A stretch of DNA of 64,000 nucleotides from Tidjanibacter massiliensis (GCF_900104605.1 NZ_LT629959.1:124001-188000), one strand, 5' to 3'; numbered from the stretch's first letter, positions 1 through 9,759 are shown. Translations and numbers: made by a program. The notes: generated from the letters alone by a model not told the origin.

Positions 1-1
1 C

Positions 2-751
2 CTGATTGTTGATATAGGCAACAGTCGCATGAAGGTGGCTGTTTTCAGCGGGGGAGAGATAGTGGAACGGTGGACTTTCGGGTGCCGTGAAATCGGGAGG
101 TTTGACGAAATCTTCAGCAGGTACGCCGGATTCGACCGCGCCATCCTCTCTTCCACCCGCGACGAAAATCCGGAGCCGGAAGAGATGCTGCGCTGCCGGA
201 GCGGTTATTTTCTGAAGTTCGCCAATACCGTTCCCGTCCCTTTGGAAAACGGATACGGTACGCCGCATACGCTGGGCTGCGACAGACTTGCTGCGGCTGT
301 CGGCGGAGTGGGGATGTTGCCGGGGCGCAACCTGATGATAGTGGATTTCGGGTCGGCCATTACCTGCGACATCGTAACGGCGGAAGGGCGTTACCTCGGC
401 GGCAGCATATCGCCGGGGCTGGGTATGCGGTTCAGGTCGCTCGCCGACTATACGGACCGGCTGCCGCTGCTGGAGGCCGAAGCATGTGTCGGTTATGAGG
501 AGCGGGAAGTACCCTCTTCCACGGTCGGGGCCATGGTGTCGGGCGTGGCGGGAGGTATCGAACTGGAGATAAGGGGAAGAATGGAGCGTTATGCCGGGGA
601 ATTTGCCGGATTGACTACTATTTTTACGGGGGGAGATGCCCCTCTCTTTGAAAAAAGATTTAAAAATACGATATTTGCGAACCACGAACTGGTTCTTGCC
701 GGTCTGAATACCATCTTGGATTATAATGCGGATAGAAAACAGAGTCTATAA
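2..751 (+). CDS. coaX: Type III pantothenate kinase (5' end cut by window)
   Basis: Phosphorylates pantothenate, the first step of coenzyme A synthesis, in the cytoplasm. The reading frame is open from base 2 and encodes LIVDIGNSRMK, the nucleotide-binding DIGN(S/T) motif of the ASKHA-type CoaX family, so the true start lies just before the window and the ATG at 29 is internal. DFGSAITCD about 110 residues in matches the second conserved motif, and GGDAPLF near the C-terminus fits the family. Length (about 250 residues) is normal. The 3' end overlaps the next gene by 26 bases, implying co-transcription. Confidence 0.93.
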   Translation: MIVDIGNSRMKVAVFSGGEIVERWTFGCREIGRFDEIFSRYAGFDRAILSSTRDENPEPEEMLRCRSGYFLKFANTVPVPLENGYGTPHTLGCDRLAAAVGGVGMLPGRNLMIVDFGSAITCDIVTAEGRYLGGSISPGLGMRFRSLADYTDRLPLLEAEACVGYEEREVPSSTVGAMVSGVAGGIELEIRGRMERYAGEFAGLTTIFTGGDAPLFEKRFKNTIFANHELVLAGLNTILDYNADRKQSL

Positions 752-2039
752 AGCTGTATTGTCGTTCCTGTTGTCGTGCCTGCCGTTGGCGGTATCCGCG
801 CAGAGCAGCAGCATCAATACTTTCTCACCGTATTCCTATTACGGCATAGGCGACATCATGGCGCAGGGCCCTTCGTTTTCGCGTGCCATGGGCGGCGTAG
901 GACTCGGATTCAGGTCGCCGATAGCGATAAACTCCCTCAACCCCGCTTCGTACAGCGCTATCAACAGGCAGACGGCGCTCTTTCAGGTCGGTCTTTACGG
1001 ACAGAACTATTATCTGCGGTCGCAGGATACGAAGAGCAGTTACAATACATTTAATGTAAGCGAAATAGCTTTGCAGCTTCCCATTGCCGAGGGCCTCGGT
1101 TTCACGGTGGGCATCTCGCCGTTCAGCAGTGTGGGGTACCGTATCACCCAGTCGGAAGAGGGTTCCGATGTCTGGGAGGAGATAGGGTACGTCCACTACC
1201 TTTATTCGGGTTCCGGCGGTATCAACAGTTACCGGGCGGGTTTGGGCTATGCCGTTACCGACTGGCTCTCCCTCGGAGCGGAAATGATATATTATCAGGG
1301 TAATATCACCCGGAATTTCCAGCAGACCGTCGTGCCCGTTACGGGCAGCGGATATTATCTGGGCATGAGTTCCGACAATCAGGAACACGTGAGCCGGGTC
1401 TTTGCCGATTTCGGCCTGCAGGCCCGGTTGTGGAAAAAGAACAACCGGACGCTCAACCTGGGTATTTCGTACAGCATGGGCGGGAGACTCAACAGCCGGG
1501 TTTCGGAGGTCGTGATGCACGGTCCCTATTTTTCGGCGGTCGGTTACGACAAGGTGGTGGACAGGCAGTACCGTTCCGATTTCCGTCTTCCGGATATCTT
1601 CCAGGGAGGTCTCTATTATCAGGCGCCGAAATTCAGCGCAGGCCTCGATTACAGTTACGGCAGTTGGAGCGTGAACGGCGCCGACGACAAGTTCGGGGTG
1701 CGTTATCGCAATACCCACACCGTGGCGGCCGGAATACAGTTCATCCCCAATCCCGGCGACGTGCGCAAGGTGATGAACAGGTGGTCGTACCGGCTGGGGG
1801 CACGGTATGACCAATATTATATGGTTATCGGGGGGCACAACATAGACGAGGCGGCGGTGACGTTCGGCGTCGGAATTCCGTTGGGTACCCGCGGCGTGAA
1901 CAATGTCAATGTAGGGTTCGAGTTCGGTACGCGCGGACGCGCGGTGGCAGGCCTGGTGCGGGAGAACTATTTCAAGGTCTCGGTAGGGCTCAGCCTGTTC
2001 GGCGACGACTATTGGTTCGTGAAGTACAAATACGACTAA
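726..2039 (+). CDS. Outer-membrane beta-barrel protein, function unknown
   Basis: A 437-residue exported protein with a signal peptide (hydrophobic segment ending AVSAQ near residue 26). The rest is rich in alternating aromatic/glycine strands and ends in an aromatic-rich stretch, as expected for an outer-membrane barrel. It resembles the barrel proteins that Bacteroidales keep between coaX and a TPR protein. The start overlaps coaX by 26 bases and the next gene begins 30 bases after the stop, so it probably sits in an envelope-assembly operon with the LptC-like and PpiD-like genes downstream. The substrate or partner cannot be read from sequence. Confidence 0.8.
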   Translation: MRIENRVYKAVLSFLLSCLPLAVSAQSSSINTFSPYSYYGIGDIMAQGPSFSRAMGGVGLGFRSPIAINSLNPASYSAINRQTALFQVGLYGQNYYLRSQDTKSSYNTFNVSEIALQLPIAEGLGFTVGISPFSSVGYRITQSEEGSDVWEEIGYVHYLYSGSGGINSYRAGLGYAVTDWLSLGAEMIYYQGNITRNFQQTVVPVTGSGYYLGMSSDNQEHVSRVFADFGLQARLWKKNNRTLNLGISYSMGGRLNSRVSEVVMHGPYFSAVGYDKVVDRQYRSDFRLPDIFQGGLYYQAPKFSAGLDYSYGSWSVNGADDKFGVRYRNTHTVAAGIQFIPNPGDVRKVMNRWSYRLGARYDQYYMVIGGHNIDEAAVTFGVGIPLGTRGVNNVNVGFEFGTRGRAVAGLVRENYFKVSVGLSLFGDDYWFVKYKYD

Positions 2040-2069
2040 ATCGGATTTAAATAAAAAAACGGGAACATT

Positions 2070-3416
2070 ATGAATTCGTTGAAATTAAAGCTATTTATCG
2101 TTGCCGCCGCAGTGCTGGGCGGCAGTCAGGCTTTTGCCCAGAACGTGCAGCTTGGACCGGAATGGGGCGAGGATGCGACGCAGGAGCAGCGCTTCGAAAA
2201 CGCCAAGACCTTCAACTATTACCGGGATGCCTACAATGTCCAGAATTACGACAAGGCACTCTCCTATCTGCCCGAACTGCTTGAGAATTCTCCCCGCGGC
2301 GCACAGAATATCTATGTGTATGCCATCAATATCTATAAGAATAAGATACAGCGCAGCATGGATGTGAAGCAGCGTCAGGTGTATGTCGATTCGCTGCTGA
2401 CGCTGTACGACATGCGCATCCAGTATTTCGGCGACAACGCCAAGTACGGCCGTCCCTACATACTCGTTCAGAAGGCAAAGGATTATCTCAGTTTCATGCC
2501 GATGGACCGCGACGGCGTGCGCGAGGTCTTCGTGGAGGCGATAGAGGCCAATGCCGACGACCCGGACGTGGACTTCATCAATATCTATTTCAATGAACTG
2601 ACCACGGACTACAAGAACGACCTGGTCGAGACGGATTATTATCTGGAGCAGTACGAGTGGCTCGCTTCCCTGCTGGACAAGGTGACCGCTCCGGAGGCCG
2701 ACAGCGCCAAGGAGACGTTCGATACGCTCTTCGTATCGAGCGATGCCGCCGGCTGCGACAACATCGAACAGATTTTCAAGGCCCGTGTAGAGGCCAATCC
2801 GACAGACGTTACCACGTTGGGCAAAGCCTTTACGCTGCTTATGCGCAGCGAGTGCCATACGGCATTCCTGACCGAAGTGGGCGAAATGTACTATAATGCC
2901 GACCCGACGGCTGCGACTGCCAAACTCGTTGCTTCGGCCTTCGTGAAGGTGGGGGACAACGCAAAGGCGGTGAGCTTCCTGAAAGCCGCTTTCGACAAGG
3001 AGACCGACCCGCTGAACAAAGCGACGCTCGCGGTGGAGATAGCGGCGACCGAATTGGTGCTCAAGAATGCTTCCGTGGCTGCCAATTATGCCAGTCAGGC
3101 CCGTCAGCTCGACCCGTCGAACGGTTATGCTGCCATCATGCTCGCACAGGCGTATGCTGAAGGTGCGACCGCCTGTGAGGGATTCGACCGTCAGACCGTT
3201 TATTGGCTGGCTTACGACATACTCGCTTCCGCCCGTTCGCTGTTCGAGAACGGTTCGCCGGAGCAGCAGCAGATAGACCAGACCATGAGTATGTTCCGCC
3301 GTTCGTTCCCGTCGAACGACGAGCTCTTCTTCCGCGGCCTGACGACTGCGGGGGCGGCATACGACGTGAAGTGCGGTTGGATTACGGGACGTACCACGGT
3401 CAAGATGGTTGAGTAA
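2070..3416 (+). CDS. Periplasmic TPR-repeat protein
   Basis: 448 residues with a signal peptide ending QAFAQ at about residue 24. The remainder is alpha-helical with tetratricopeptide-like spacing (for example AAKLVASAFVKVGDNAKAVS and ASQARQLDPSNGYAAIML), pointing to a scaffold or protein-interaction role in the periplasm. It lies 30 bases after the barrel-protein gene and before a strong stem-loop (3435-3461) that precedes lptC. No catalytic motif is visible and the partners are unknown. Confidence 0.8.
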   Translation: MNSLKLKLFIVAAAVLGGSQAFAQNVQLGPEWGEDATQEQRFENAKTFNYYRDAYNVQNYDKALSYLPELLENSPRGAQNIYVYAINIYKNKIQRSMDVKQRQVYVDSLLTLYDMRIQYFGDNAKYGRPYILVQKAKDYLSFMPMDRDGVREVFVEAIEANADDPDVDFINIYFNELTTDYKNDLVETDYYLEQYEWLASLLDKVTAPEADSAKETFDTLFVSSDAAGCDNIEQIFKARVEANPTDVTTLGKAFTLLMRSECHTAFLTEVGEMYYNADPTAATAKLVASAFVKVGDNAKAVSFLKAAFDKETDPLNKATLAVEIAATELVLKNASVAANYASQARQLDPSNGYAAIMLAQAYAEGATACEGFDRQTVYWLAYDILASARSLFENGSPEQQQIDQTMSMFRRSFPSNDELFFRGLTTAGAAYDVKCGWITGRTTVKMVE

Positions 3417-3434
3417 AAAGGGTGAAAACGAATT

Positions 3435-3461
3435 GCGGCGTCCCGTATTACGGGACGCCGC
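3435..3461 (+). terminator. GC-rich stem-loop after the TPR gene
   Basis: Arms GCGGCGTCCCGT and ACGGGACGCCGC are perfectly complementary over 12 bp with a 3-base loop, 19 bases after the TPR stop codon. There is no T run after it, so it may act as an mRNA-stabilising or attenuating stem rather than a full terminator. Confidence 0.6.
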
Positions 3462-3471
3462 ATAATTGATT

Positions 3472-4281
3472 ATGGGCTTTTGGAGTACGTTTGCAAGGTG
3501 TGGGACGGTATTTCTCATTGCGGGAAGTGCTCTCTTGTCATTGTCGTGCAAAAAGGAGAAGGCGCGCGGAAATGTCAATCCGGAAACCCTGATTACCATG
3601 CAGAGTGAGGACCTCAGCATGACCGTGAGCAAAAACGGTCTGAAGTCCTACCATTTTACCACGCCGCTGATGCAGCAGTACGGCCTGGCGGCCGAACCCT
3701 ATACGAAATATCCCGATGGGGTTTTCGTGCAGACCTTTCAGGATTCCACGGAGGTGGTCGAGTCTACGCTCCGTGCCGACGAGGCCATCAATTACGAGAA
3801 GCGCGACCTGTGGATGGCGAGCGGGCATGTGGTCGCTTCGGGTTCCGGCAATACGCTCTATACGGAGCAGTTGTTCTGGGATGCCAAGACCGACAGGGTC
3901 TATTCGAATGTACGGGTGAAGGTCGTCGATAAGGACGGAGAGCATTACGGGGAGGGTTTCGAGTCGGACAAGGACTTGAAATCATGGATGTTCCGTGATT
4001 ATGAGGGGACGATAGCCGTGGAGACTGCCCCCAATGAAGAGTATGACGGTGCGGCAGGCGGCCCGTCGGACGCCTCTGCCGGAGAACAGACGGTTCCCTC
4101 CGGCGGCAGGAGCGGCGGGAACGGTTATGTTCCGAGCCGGCGGCAGGTGTTGTCTCCGGGGTGGAATCCGACCCAGGGAGGAGGAACACTGCGTCCGGTA
4201 CCCGCTCTCGAAGAGGGCGACCCCGGTACGGAGAATGTCTTCCGGCCCGAATCCGGGGAGGAGGACGAACGTGCGGAGTAA
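3472..4281 (+). CDS. lptC: LptC-family LPS transport lipoprotein
   Basis: LptC links the inner-membrane LptBFG pump to the periplasmic bridge that carries lipopolysaccharide outward. The protein (269 residues from the ATG at 3472; a TTG two codons earlier is less likely) has a hydrophobic N-terminus ending LSLSC, a lipobox, so it is probably a lipoprotein, as in many Bacteroidota LptC proteins. The central region with repeated beta strands (DLWMASGHVVASGSGNTLYT and following) matches the OstA/LptC jellyroll. A low-complexity Gly/Pro/Arg-rich tail of about 80 residues after the fold is unusual. The stop codon abuts the start of the next gene. Confidence 0.78.
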   Translation: MGFWSTFARCGTVFLIAGSALLSLSCKKEKARGNVNPETLITMQSEDLSMTVSKNGLKSYHFTTPLMQQYGLAAEPYTKYPDGVFVQTFQDSTEVVESTLRADEAINYEKRDLWMASGHVVASGSGNTLYTEQLFWDAKTDRVYSNVRVKVVDKDGEHYGEGFESDKDLKSWMFRDYEGTIAVETAPNEEYDGAAGGPSDASAGEQTVPSGGRSGGNGYVPSRRQVLSPGWNPTQGGGTLRPVPALEEGDPGTENVFRPESGEEDERAE

Positions 4282-5538
4282 ATGGGCTCGGTAATTGTCA
4301 TAGCGGTGGTCTCGTTGCTGTTGTCGGCGTTCTTCTCCGGCATGGAGATAGCGTTCACCAGTTCCAACAAGCTCAAACTCGAGATAGACCGCAAACAGGA
4401 CGGTCTGTTCGGCAGGATAGCCGACGTGTTCATCAACAACCCCGGTCAGTATATCACCACCATGCTGGTGGGGAACAACATCGTGTTGGTGCTCTATTCG
4501 CTCAACATGACGGTTATCATTCATGCACTGGCCGATATGTGGGGGCTGCGGCTCGGTACGGGAACCTGGTCGGTACTGCTCGAATCGCTGATATCCACCG
4601 TCATCATCATCTTCGTCGGGGAGTTCACTCCGAAGGCTATCGTCAAGTTGCGGCCCAATGCCTACCTCAGGGCTTTCTCCGTGCCGCTCTATTTCTTTTA
4701 TATCGTGCTCTATCCGATTGCGAAGTTCGCTACCTGGCTGTCGTTCGGTCTGCTGCGCCTGTTCGGTATCCGAGTCAAGGACAGCGACGGCATCAAAAGT
4801 TTCGAAAAGGTGGACCTGGAGAATCTGCTGGAGGAGAATACCGAGACGCAGTCGGAACAGGAGAACGAAATCAGAATCTTTCAAAATGCCCTCGATTTTT
4901 CGGATATCCTTGTCCGGGACTGCATGGTGCCGCGCGTGGATGTGGAAGCGGTCGATGTGGAGAGTTCCATCGGCGAGATATACGGCCGGTTCATCGAGAG
5001 TCAATATTCCCGTATCTTCGTATGGGACGGTTCGATAGACAACATAGTCGGTTATGTGAATATCAAGAGTCTTTTCCGGAATCCCGCCAGTATCCGGGAT
5101 ATTATGATAGGCGTTCGTTACGTGCCGGAGACCATGCCTGCGGAGCGGCTGCTCGAAGAGTTCACCAAGAACAAGATATCGGTGGCGGTCGTTATCGACG
5201 AGTTCGGAGGAACGGCGGGCATCATCTCTTTGGAGGATGTGCTTGAGGAGATATTCGGCGAAATAGACGACGAACACGATACGTCCGACATGGTGGAGAG
5301 ACAGGTGGCCGAGAACGAATATGTCTTTTCCAGTCGTCTGGAGGTAAAATATCTCAATGAGAAATACGGCCTCGGAATAGAGGAGTCCGACGAGTACGAA
5401 ACGCTTGCGGGGTATATCATTTCCAATGAGAACGGGATTCCTCCGACCGGAGCGGAGGTCAGCATCGGCAACAAATTGATTCGGATACTCAAATCTTCCT
5501 CTTCCCGTATCGAACTCGTGAAGGTCAGGCTTTTGTAG
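4282..5538 (+). CDS. CNNM/HlyC-CorC family CBS-domain transporter-like protein
   Basis: 418 residues. The N-terminal half is a DUF21 transmembrane domain with hydrophobic segments at about 1-20, 60-85, 95-115 and 130-160. A CBS-domain pair follows (about 200-330, with LVRDCMVPRVDVEAVDVESSIGE), then a C-terminal CorC/HlyC domain. Relatives are implicated in Mg2+/Co2+ efflux or membrane integrity. Members next to envelope genes in Bacteroidetes are often called GldE-like, but that role is not shown here. The ATG follows the lptC TAA directly, so translational coupling is likely. Confidence 0.85.
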   Translation: MGSVIVIAVVSLLLSAFFSGMEIAFTSSNKLKLEIDRKQDGLFGRIADVFINNPGQYITTMLVGNNIVLVLYSLNMTVIIHALADMWGLRLGTGTWSVLLESLISTVIIIFVGEFTPKAIVKLRPNAYLRAFSVPLYFFYIVLYPIAKFATWLSFGLLRLFGIRVKDSDGIKSFEKVDLENLLEENTETQSEQENEIRIFQNALDFSDILVRDCMVPRVDVEAVDVESSIGEIYGRFIESQYSRIFVWDGSIDNIVGYVNIKSLFRNPASIRDIMIGVRYVPETMPAERLLEEFTKNKISVAVVIDEFGGTAGIISLEDVLEEIFGEIDDEHDTSDMVERQVAENEYVFSSRLEVKYLNEKYGLGIEESDEYETLAGYIISNENGIPPTGAEVSIGNKLIRILKSSSSRIELVKVRLL

Positions 5539-5622
5539 GGCGGTGCCCTGCCTGCGGCGCCCTTTTGGGCCGCTGTCCGGAAAATTTCGTTTTCGGACAG
5601 GGTGTTGTACGGGGAAAATTAT

Positions 5623-5630
5623 TATCTTTG
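5623..5630 (+). promoter_or_regulatory. Bacteroidota -7 box upstream of ppiD-like gene
   Basis: TATCTTTG matches the TAnnTTTG -7 consensus of the Bacteroidota primary sigma factor, 140 bases before the ATG at 5771. No good -33 TTTG stands 19-20 bases upstream, so the call is tentative. Confidence 0.4.
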
Positions 5631-5770
5631 AAGCCGTTTTAGTCTGGATATGTGTGCCGCGGGTCCGGTACGGGACTTCCGGAACGGAGGAGGGCGCGGG
5701 ACGACGGGGCGAAACGGCTCCGGTACGTTTCCGGACGCAGCGAAGGATAATTGAATAAACAACATAGAGT

Positions 5771-7831
5771 ATGGCAAGTCTTAACACTTTAAGAACCAAA
5801 GGAGGCGTGATAGTGACCATCGTGATTTTCGTGGCGCTTCTCGCATTCCTTATCGGCGACGTATTCACCTCCGGCAGCAGCCTGATGAATTCCCGCAAGA
5901 TGCGTGTGGGCGAAATCAACGGCAAGAACATCGGTTATGTCGATTTCCTGAACGAGGCCGATTACATGGGTTCCATATACAAGATGATGTGGGGCCGCGA
6001 CGCTTTCTCCGCTCAGGAGCAGGAGATGGTCTATAACCTCGCATGGGAGCAGCTTATCATGGATAATTCGCTCAAACCTGGATTCGACAGGATGGGGATG
6101 ACGGTTTCGGAGGCGGAACAGTTGGACATGCTCGACGGTGTTTATCTGTCGCCGGTCGTAACCTCTACCTTTGTCAATCCTTCGACGGGGCTGTTCGACC
6201 CGCAGTTCATGAAATCCTTCATGAGCAGCGTGACCGGAAGCGATGGTTCGTATGCCATCTGGGCTTTTCTGCGCAATCAGATGCAGCAGGAACGGGTAAT
6301 GAGCAAGTACCTTGCTCTGGTCGAGGGCGGTTTCTATGCCAACGCGCTGGAGGTGGCTCACGGAGTGAGGGTTTCCAACCATACCTATGCGGCCGACGTC
6401 ATCGGCAAGGATTACTATACCGTACCCGATTCGTTGGTGAACGTTACCCAGACCGATATCAAAAAGTATTATGACGACCACAAGGAGGCTTTCAAACAGG
6501 GTGCTTCGCGCAATATAGAGTATGTGGTGTTCGACGTGATGCCTTCCGATGAGGATTATGCGGAGGCGAAACGCATGGTGGACGACATTGCCGCGGAGTT
6601 CGCGGGCAGCGACGCCCCGATGCAGTACGCTACGCTCAATTCCCAGACCAAGCCCGATGCCAATTATTACGGAGAGGACGAACTCTCTGCCGAGTTGGCT
6701 GCGCTCGCTTTCGGAAACGGCGGCGAGACGATGAGCGGTCCCACCCTGAACGGCGACGAATATACGGTTTCGCGGGTAGCCGATGTACGCATGATGCCCG
6801 ACACCCTCGGAGCCAAACATATCCTGCTTCAGAAAGGGCAGGAGAAACTGGCCGACAGCCTCGTTGCCGCCATCCGTTCCGGGGCCGATTTCGCTGCTCT
6901 GGCCCTTGACAATTCGTTCGACAGGTCGGTGTTCCAGAATTCGGGCGACCTCGGCAGGTTCACGCCCGCACAGGTACCCGCCGAGTTTACCGATGCCGCC
7001 CTTGCGGCCAACGTAGGGGACGTGTACGTCGTGGAGAGCCCTGCCGGACTGCAGGTGGTACAGCTCACCTACAAGAGCCGTCCGGTGCGGAAGGCCCAGA
7101 TAGCTACCGTGACATATAAGGTGGACCCGAGTGCCGCGACTATCCAGACCGCATACCAGAAAGCCAGCGGTTTCGTTACCGCGGCGGGCGGTACGATGGA
7201 GGGCTTCAACCAGGCCGTGAACGATGCCGCACTCTCGAAAAGAACGGTGCGCATCCGCAATACGGACCGTACCATCAGCGGGCTGGAGAACTCGAAGGAG
7301 ATAGTACGCTGGGCTTTCAACGGAAAGGCGGGCGATATCTCGCAGATTATGGACATAGACGGCGACTATTATGTAGCGGCTCTCGTGGATGTGAAGGAAG
7401 AGGGATATGCTCCGCTCGCACAGGTGTCCGCTCAGATAACCAAGACGCTTCTCAACAGGGAGAAGGCCCGTATCATAGAGAAAGAGATGGCAGGCGGTAC
7501 GCTCGAAGAGGCTGCACGGGCGGCGGATGTGGAGGTCGAGTCCGTGAGCGGTGTCAAATGGAGCGCATTCTATATTCCCGAGGTGGGGGTTGAGCCGCAG
7601 CTTATCGGAGCGGTTTCGGCGGTTCCGGCCGGAGAACTTTCGCTGCCGGTAGAGGGGGTAAGCGGCGTATATCGGTTCGTCGTGACCGATGTGCAGACCT
7701 CCGGCGAGGCAACCGACGAGAGCGAACGGGTACGTCTCAATACCAATGCGCTGAATTATGTCGGCGAACGTACGATGCAGGCGTTGACGGAAGAGAGCGA
7801 TGTGACCGATATGCGGGTGCGCTTCTTCTGA
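5771..7831 (+). CDS. Membrane-anchored peptidyl-prolyl isomerase, PpiD/SurA type
   Basis: A 686-residue foldase that likely helps newly exported proteins fold at the periplasmic face of the inner membrane. One N-terminal membrane anchor (about residues 12-30) is followed by a SurA/PpiD-like helical chaperone region. A parvulin rotamase domain follows at about 345-440, starting GAKHILLQKGQE and including SGDLGRFTPAQ, the typical parvulin strand/turn. A C-terminal chaperone-like part completes it. Size and architecture match Bacteroidales PpiD. A strong terminator lies 55 bases downstream. Confidence 0.9.
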   Translation: MASLNTLRTKGGVIVTIVIFVALLAFLIGDVFTSGSSLMNSRKMRVGEINGKNIGYVDFLNEADYMGSIYKMMWGRDAFSAQEQEMVYNLAWEQLIMDNSLKPGFDRMGMTVSEAEQLDMLDGVYLSPVVTSTFVNPSTGLFDPQFMKSFMSSVTGSDGSYAIWAFLRNQMQQERVMSKYLALVEGGFYANALEVAHGVRVSNHTYAADVIGKDYYTVPDSLVNVTQTDIKKYYDDHKEAFKQGASRNIEYVVFDVMPSDEDYAEAKRMVDDIAAEFAGSDAPMQYATLNSQTKPDANYYGEDELSAELAALAFGNGGETMSGPTLNGDEYTVSRVADVRMMPDTLGAKHILLQKGQEKLADSLVAAIRSGADFAALALDNSFDRSVFQNSGDLGRFTPAQVPAEFTDAALAANVGDVYVVESPAGLQVVQLTYKSRPVRKAQIATVTYKVDPSAATIQTAYQKASGFVTAAGGTMEGFNQAVNDAALSKRTVRIRNTDRTISGLENSKEIVRWAFNGKAGDISQIMDIDGDYYVAALVDVKEEGYAPLAQVSAQITKTLLNREKARIIEKEMAGGTLEEAARAADVEVESVSGVKWSAFYIPEVGVEPQLIGAVSAVPAGELSLPVEGVSGVYRFVVTDVQTSGEATDESERVRLNTNALNYVGERTMQALTEESDVTDMRVRFF

Positions 7832-7885
7832 GGGACAGGCTTTACAGGATAGCATGACACGATAACGAGACAGGTTAATCATTGC

Positions 7886-7912
7886 AAGGCCGCCCGCTAA
7901 CGGGGCGGCCTT
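7886..7912 (+). terminator. Terminator after the PPIase gene
   Basis: AAGGCCGCCC pairs with GGGCGGCCTT around a short loop, 55 bases after the stop codon. Only a short T-rich stretch follows. Confidence 0.7.
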
Positions 7913-7939
7913 CGGTTTAATAGGGAAAGGAGTTTAGAT

Positions 7940-8386
7940 ATGACATTGGAACAGCGCGTTAATGACGATATCAAGCAGGCGATGCTTGCGAAACAGCCGG
8001 AGCGGCTCGCTGCACTTCGGGCCGTGAAGGCGGCTATCCTGCTGGAGAAGACCTCGGGGACGGCCCACGAACTGACGGATGCCGATGTGGTGAAGCTCAT
8101 GCAGAAACTCGTGAAGCAGCGGCGGGAGTCTGCGGAGCTCTATACCTCAGCCGGACGTGCCGAGCTTGCAGCAAACGAGCTTGCCGAAGCGGGCATTATC
8201 GAGGAGTATCTTCCGAAACAGTTATCCGCCGCGGAGTTGGAGGCGGCGCTCCGCGATATCATTGCCCAGACGGGAGCCGTATCGCCTGCCGACATGGGGA
8301 AAGTGATGGGAGTGGCGACCAAGAAGCTGGCCGGCCTGGCGGATGGCAGGGCGATATCCGAGGCTGTCAGGAGGCTGCTGAACTGA
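7940..8386 (+). CDS. GatB/YqeY-domain protein
   Basis: 148 residues, the standard size of stand-alone YqeY proteins, which share the tRNA-binding helical domain of the GatB amidotransferase subunit. The family signature is visible: LEQRVNDDIKQAMLAKQPERLAALRAVKAAI, later EAGIIEEYLPKQLS, and the C-terminal MGKVMGVATKKLAGLADGR. The exact role is not settled; tRNA-linked amidation quality control is the usual suggestion. It is transcribed alone after a terminator. Confidence 0.9.
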   Translation: MTLEQRVNDDIKQAMLAKQPERLAALRAVKAAILLEKTSGTAHELTDADVVKLMQKLVKQRRESAELYTSAGRAELAANELAEAGIIEEYLPKQLSAAELEAALRDIIAQTGAVSPADMGKVMGVATKKLAGLADGRAISEAVRRLLN

Positions 8387-8851
8387 GGCCTGGCTGCGGG
8401 CGGTATCGGTTACCGTCTTTTCGGCGGAGATGTTCCGGGTGGCGGCAGCCGTAGGGCGGTCGTCGGGGACGACCTTGTGTGGAGAGAGAAAGAACGGCTG
8501 TAAAACGGGGCGAACGGTACCGGGTGCTGCGGATGCCGGAAAGGGCGGATGTGATATCATTGCGAATGGCTGCGTTATTATTTGCGGAGGCGCATTCGGT
8601 TATTTACGGCAGCAAGCGCCTTTCATTCCGTGTCTTGATGTTTTGCAGCTTCGTGTTTCCATAGACTGGAAGAGGCCGTATCGGATTGAACTGTATCCTT
8701 TGTTCGAGCCGACACGGCCTTTTCGTTATATGGAGGTTGTGGGTGGGAAAGTATTTTGGGCCCGGACTGTCATTTTTGGATGCCTGATATACATTGGCCG
8801 CATCCGTGCGGTCGCATTCCTTTCCGGCGGAACCGTTTTCCGGTCGGGTGG
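8387..8851. other. Intergenic stretch, no gene recognised
   Basis: About 465 bases between the convergent yqeY-like and DUF2461 genes. Open frames here lack family resemblance and plausible starts. No RNA gene, repeat or clear terminator was recognised. Confidence 0.5.
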
Positions 8852-9544
8852 TTACATTTCGTCGAGTGCGAAATCCACCGCCCGGTTGAGCTGTCGGTTG
8901 AAGGGCGCGGTGGTGGCGAAACTCGCTGTCACCCTTGCGAGCAGGGCGGGGGAGAGCAGGAAGGCTTCGCTGACTGGCCTCTCCAGACAGAAATCTTTCA
9001 GCCGGAGGTACTCGGCATAGGGGGAGTCTGTCGGAAAACCGGCCGGTACCCGTTTGAGTGCATTCTCCCGGTTGAGCGAGAAGTCCTGTGCCTGTCCGAT
9101 ATTGCGGACGAACTCTTCGCCGTTGAACAGAATCTCTTCCCGGACGCTTTTGAGGACGGCCGGTTCGGGCATGTAGAGTCCCGTGACGAGCATGGGACCG
9201 CCCGACGGCGTGCCGTCGGAGCGCTCCGGATGTTCCGGTTCGATGTGAAGATAGTAGCCGGAATGTCCCGATTTCTTGCCGCCCGGGGATATGAAGATGC
9301 CGATGTGCGATTTGTAGGGCCGTTTGTCGGAACTGAACCGGATGTCGCGGTAGATTCTGTAAGTACACTCTTTCGGAGTGAGGTCGCCGACCGTGCTGTC
9401 GAACGAGGCGATACCCGCTATCAGCCGTGCGGCGAACTCTTCCGTCGCGGCTTTTACCCGGAGGTATTCCGTCCTGTGTGTTTCGAACCACTCCCGGTCG
9501 TTGTGTTCCTGCAGTTCGCGCAGGAAATCCAGAATTCTTTTCAT
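8852..9544 (-). CDS. DUF2461 (TIGR02453-type) protein
   Basis: 230 residues from the start MKRILDFLRELQEHNDREWFE. The frame is open 23 codons further upstream, but the family begins at this motif. FxxxHRxxY, the IYRDIRFSSDKRPYKSHIG segment and the GGYYLHI-like strand are the conserved core of DUF2461, a widespread family of unknown biochemical function. It is the only minus-strand gene in the core region and converges on yqeY. Confidence 0.88.
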   Translation of the reverse strand: MKRILDFLRELQEHNDREWFETHRTEYLRVKAATEEFAARLIAGIASFDSTVGDLTPKECTYRIYRDIRFSSDKRPYKSHIGIFISPGGKKSGHSGYYLHIEPEHPERSDGTPSGGPMLVTGLYMPEPAVLKSVREEILFNGEEFVRNIGQAQDFSLNRENALKRVPAGFPTDSPYAEYLRLKDFCLERPVSEAFLLSPALLARVTASFATTAPFNRQLNRAVDFALDEM

Positions 9545-9699
9545 ATGTCGTAGGCCGTCCCGTTTTTTCTCCGGAGAAAAACGATTCCCTGCAGAGCCGA
9601 AACTGCCCGACACAAAGATGCCAAAAAATTCCCGTTCAGGGAAACGGTCGGGGGCGTTCTCGGCTTCTTGCCGCAGGAAGAGTACGGTACGTCAAAAAA

Positions 9700-9731
9700 A
9701 TTGAAACTTCGTTGCTTTCTTCGTACCTTTG
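9700..9731 (+). promoter_or_regulatory. Promoter for ftsY
   Basis: A -33-like ATTG at 9700-9703 and a -7 box TACCTTTG at 9724-9731 are separated by 20 bases, fitting the Bacteroidota TTTG-N19/20-TAnnTTTG pattern. The ftsY ATG is 28 bases downstream. Confidence 0.6.
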
Positions 9732-9759
9732 CGGATGGATAACATAAATAACCGGTAGT

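Noticed and set aside
825-3632. Long minus-strand frames opposite the barrel and TPR genes
   Set aside because: Same antisense effect; plus-strand frames have signal peptides and coherent folds.
3982-7882. Long open frames on the minus strand opposite the CNNM and PPIase genes (over 640 codons)
   Set aside because: Antisense shadows in GC-rich coding DNA; no family resemblance, composition unlike real proteins, and the plus-strand genes are unambiguous.
8430-9553. Plus-strand frames opposite and beside the DUF2461 gene
   Set aside because: No recognisable protein, and the DUF2461 core motifs fix the coding strand.
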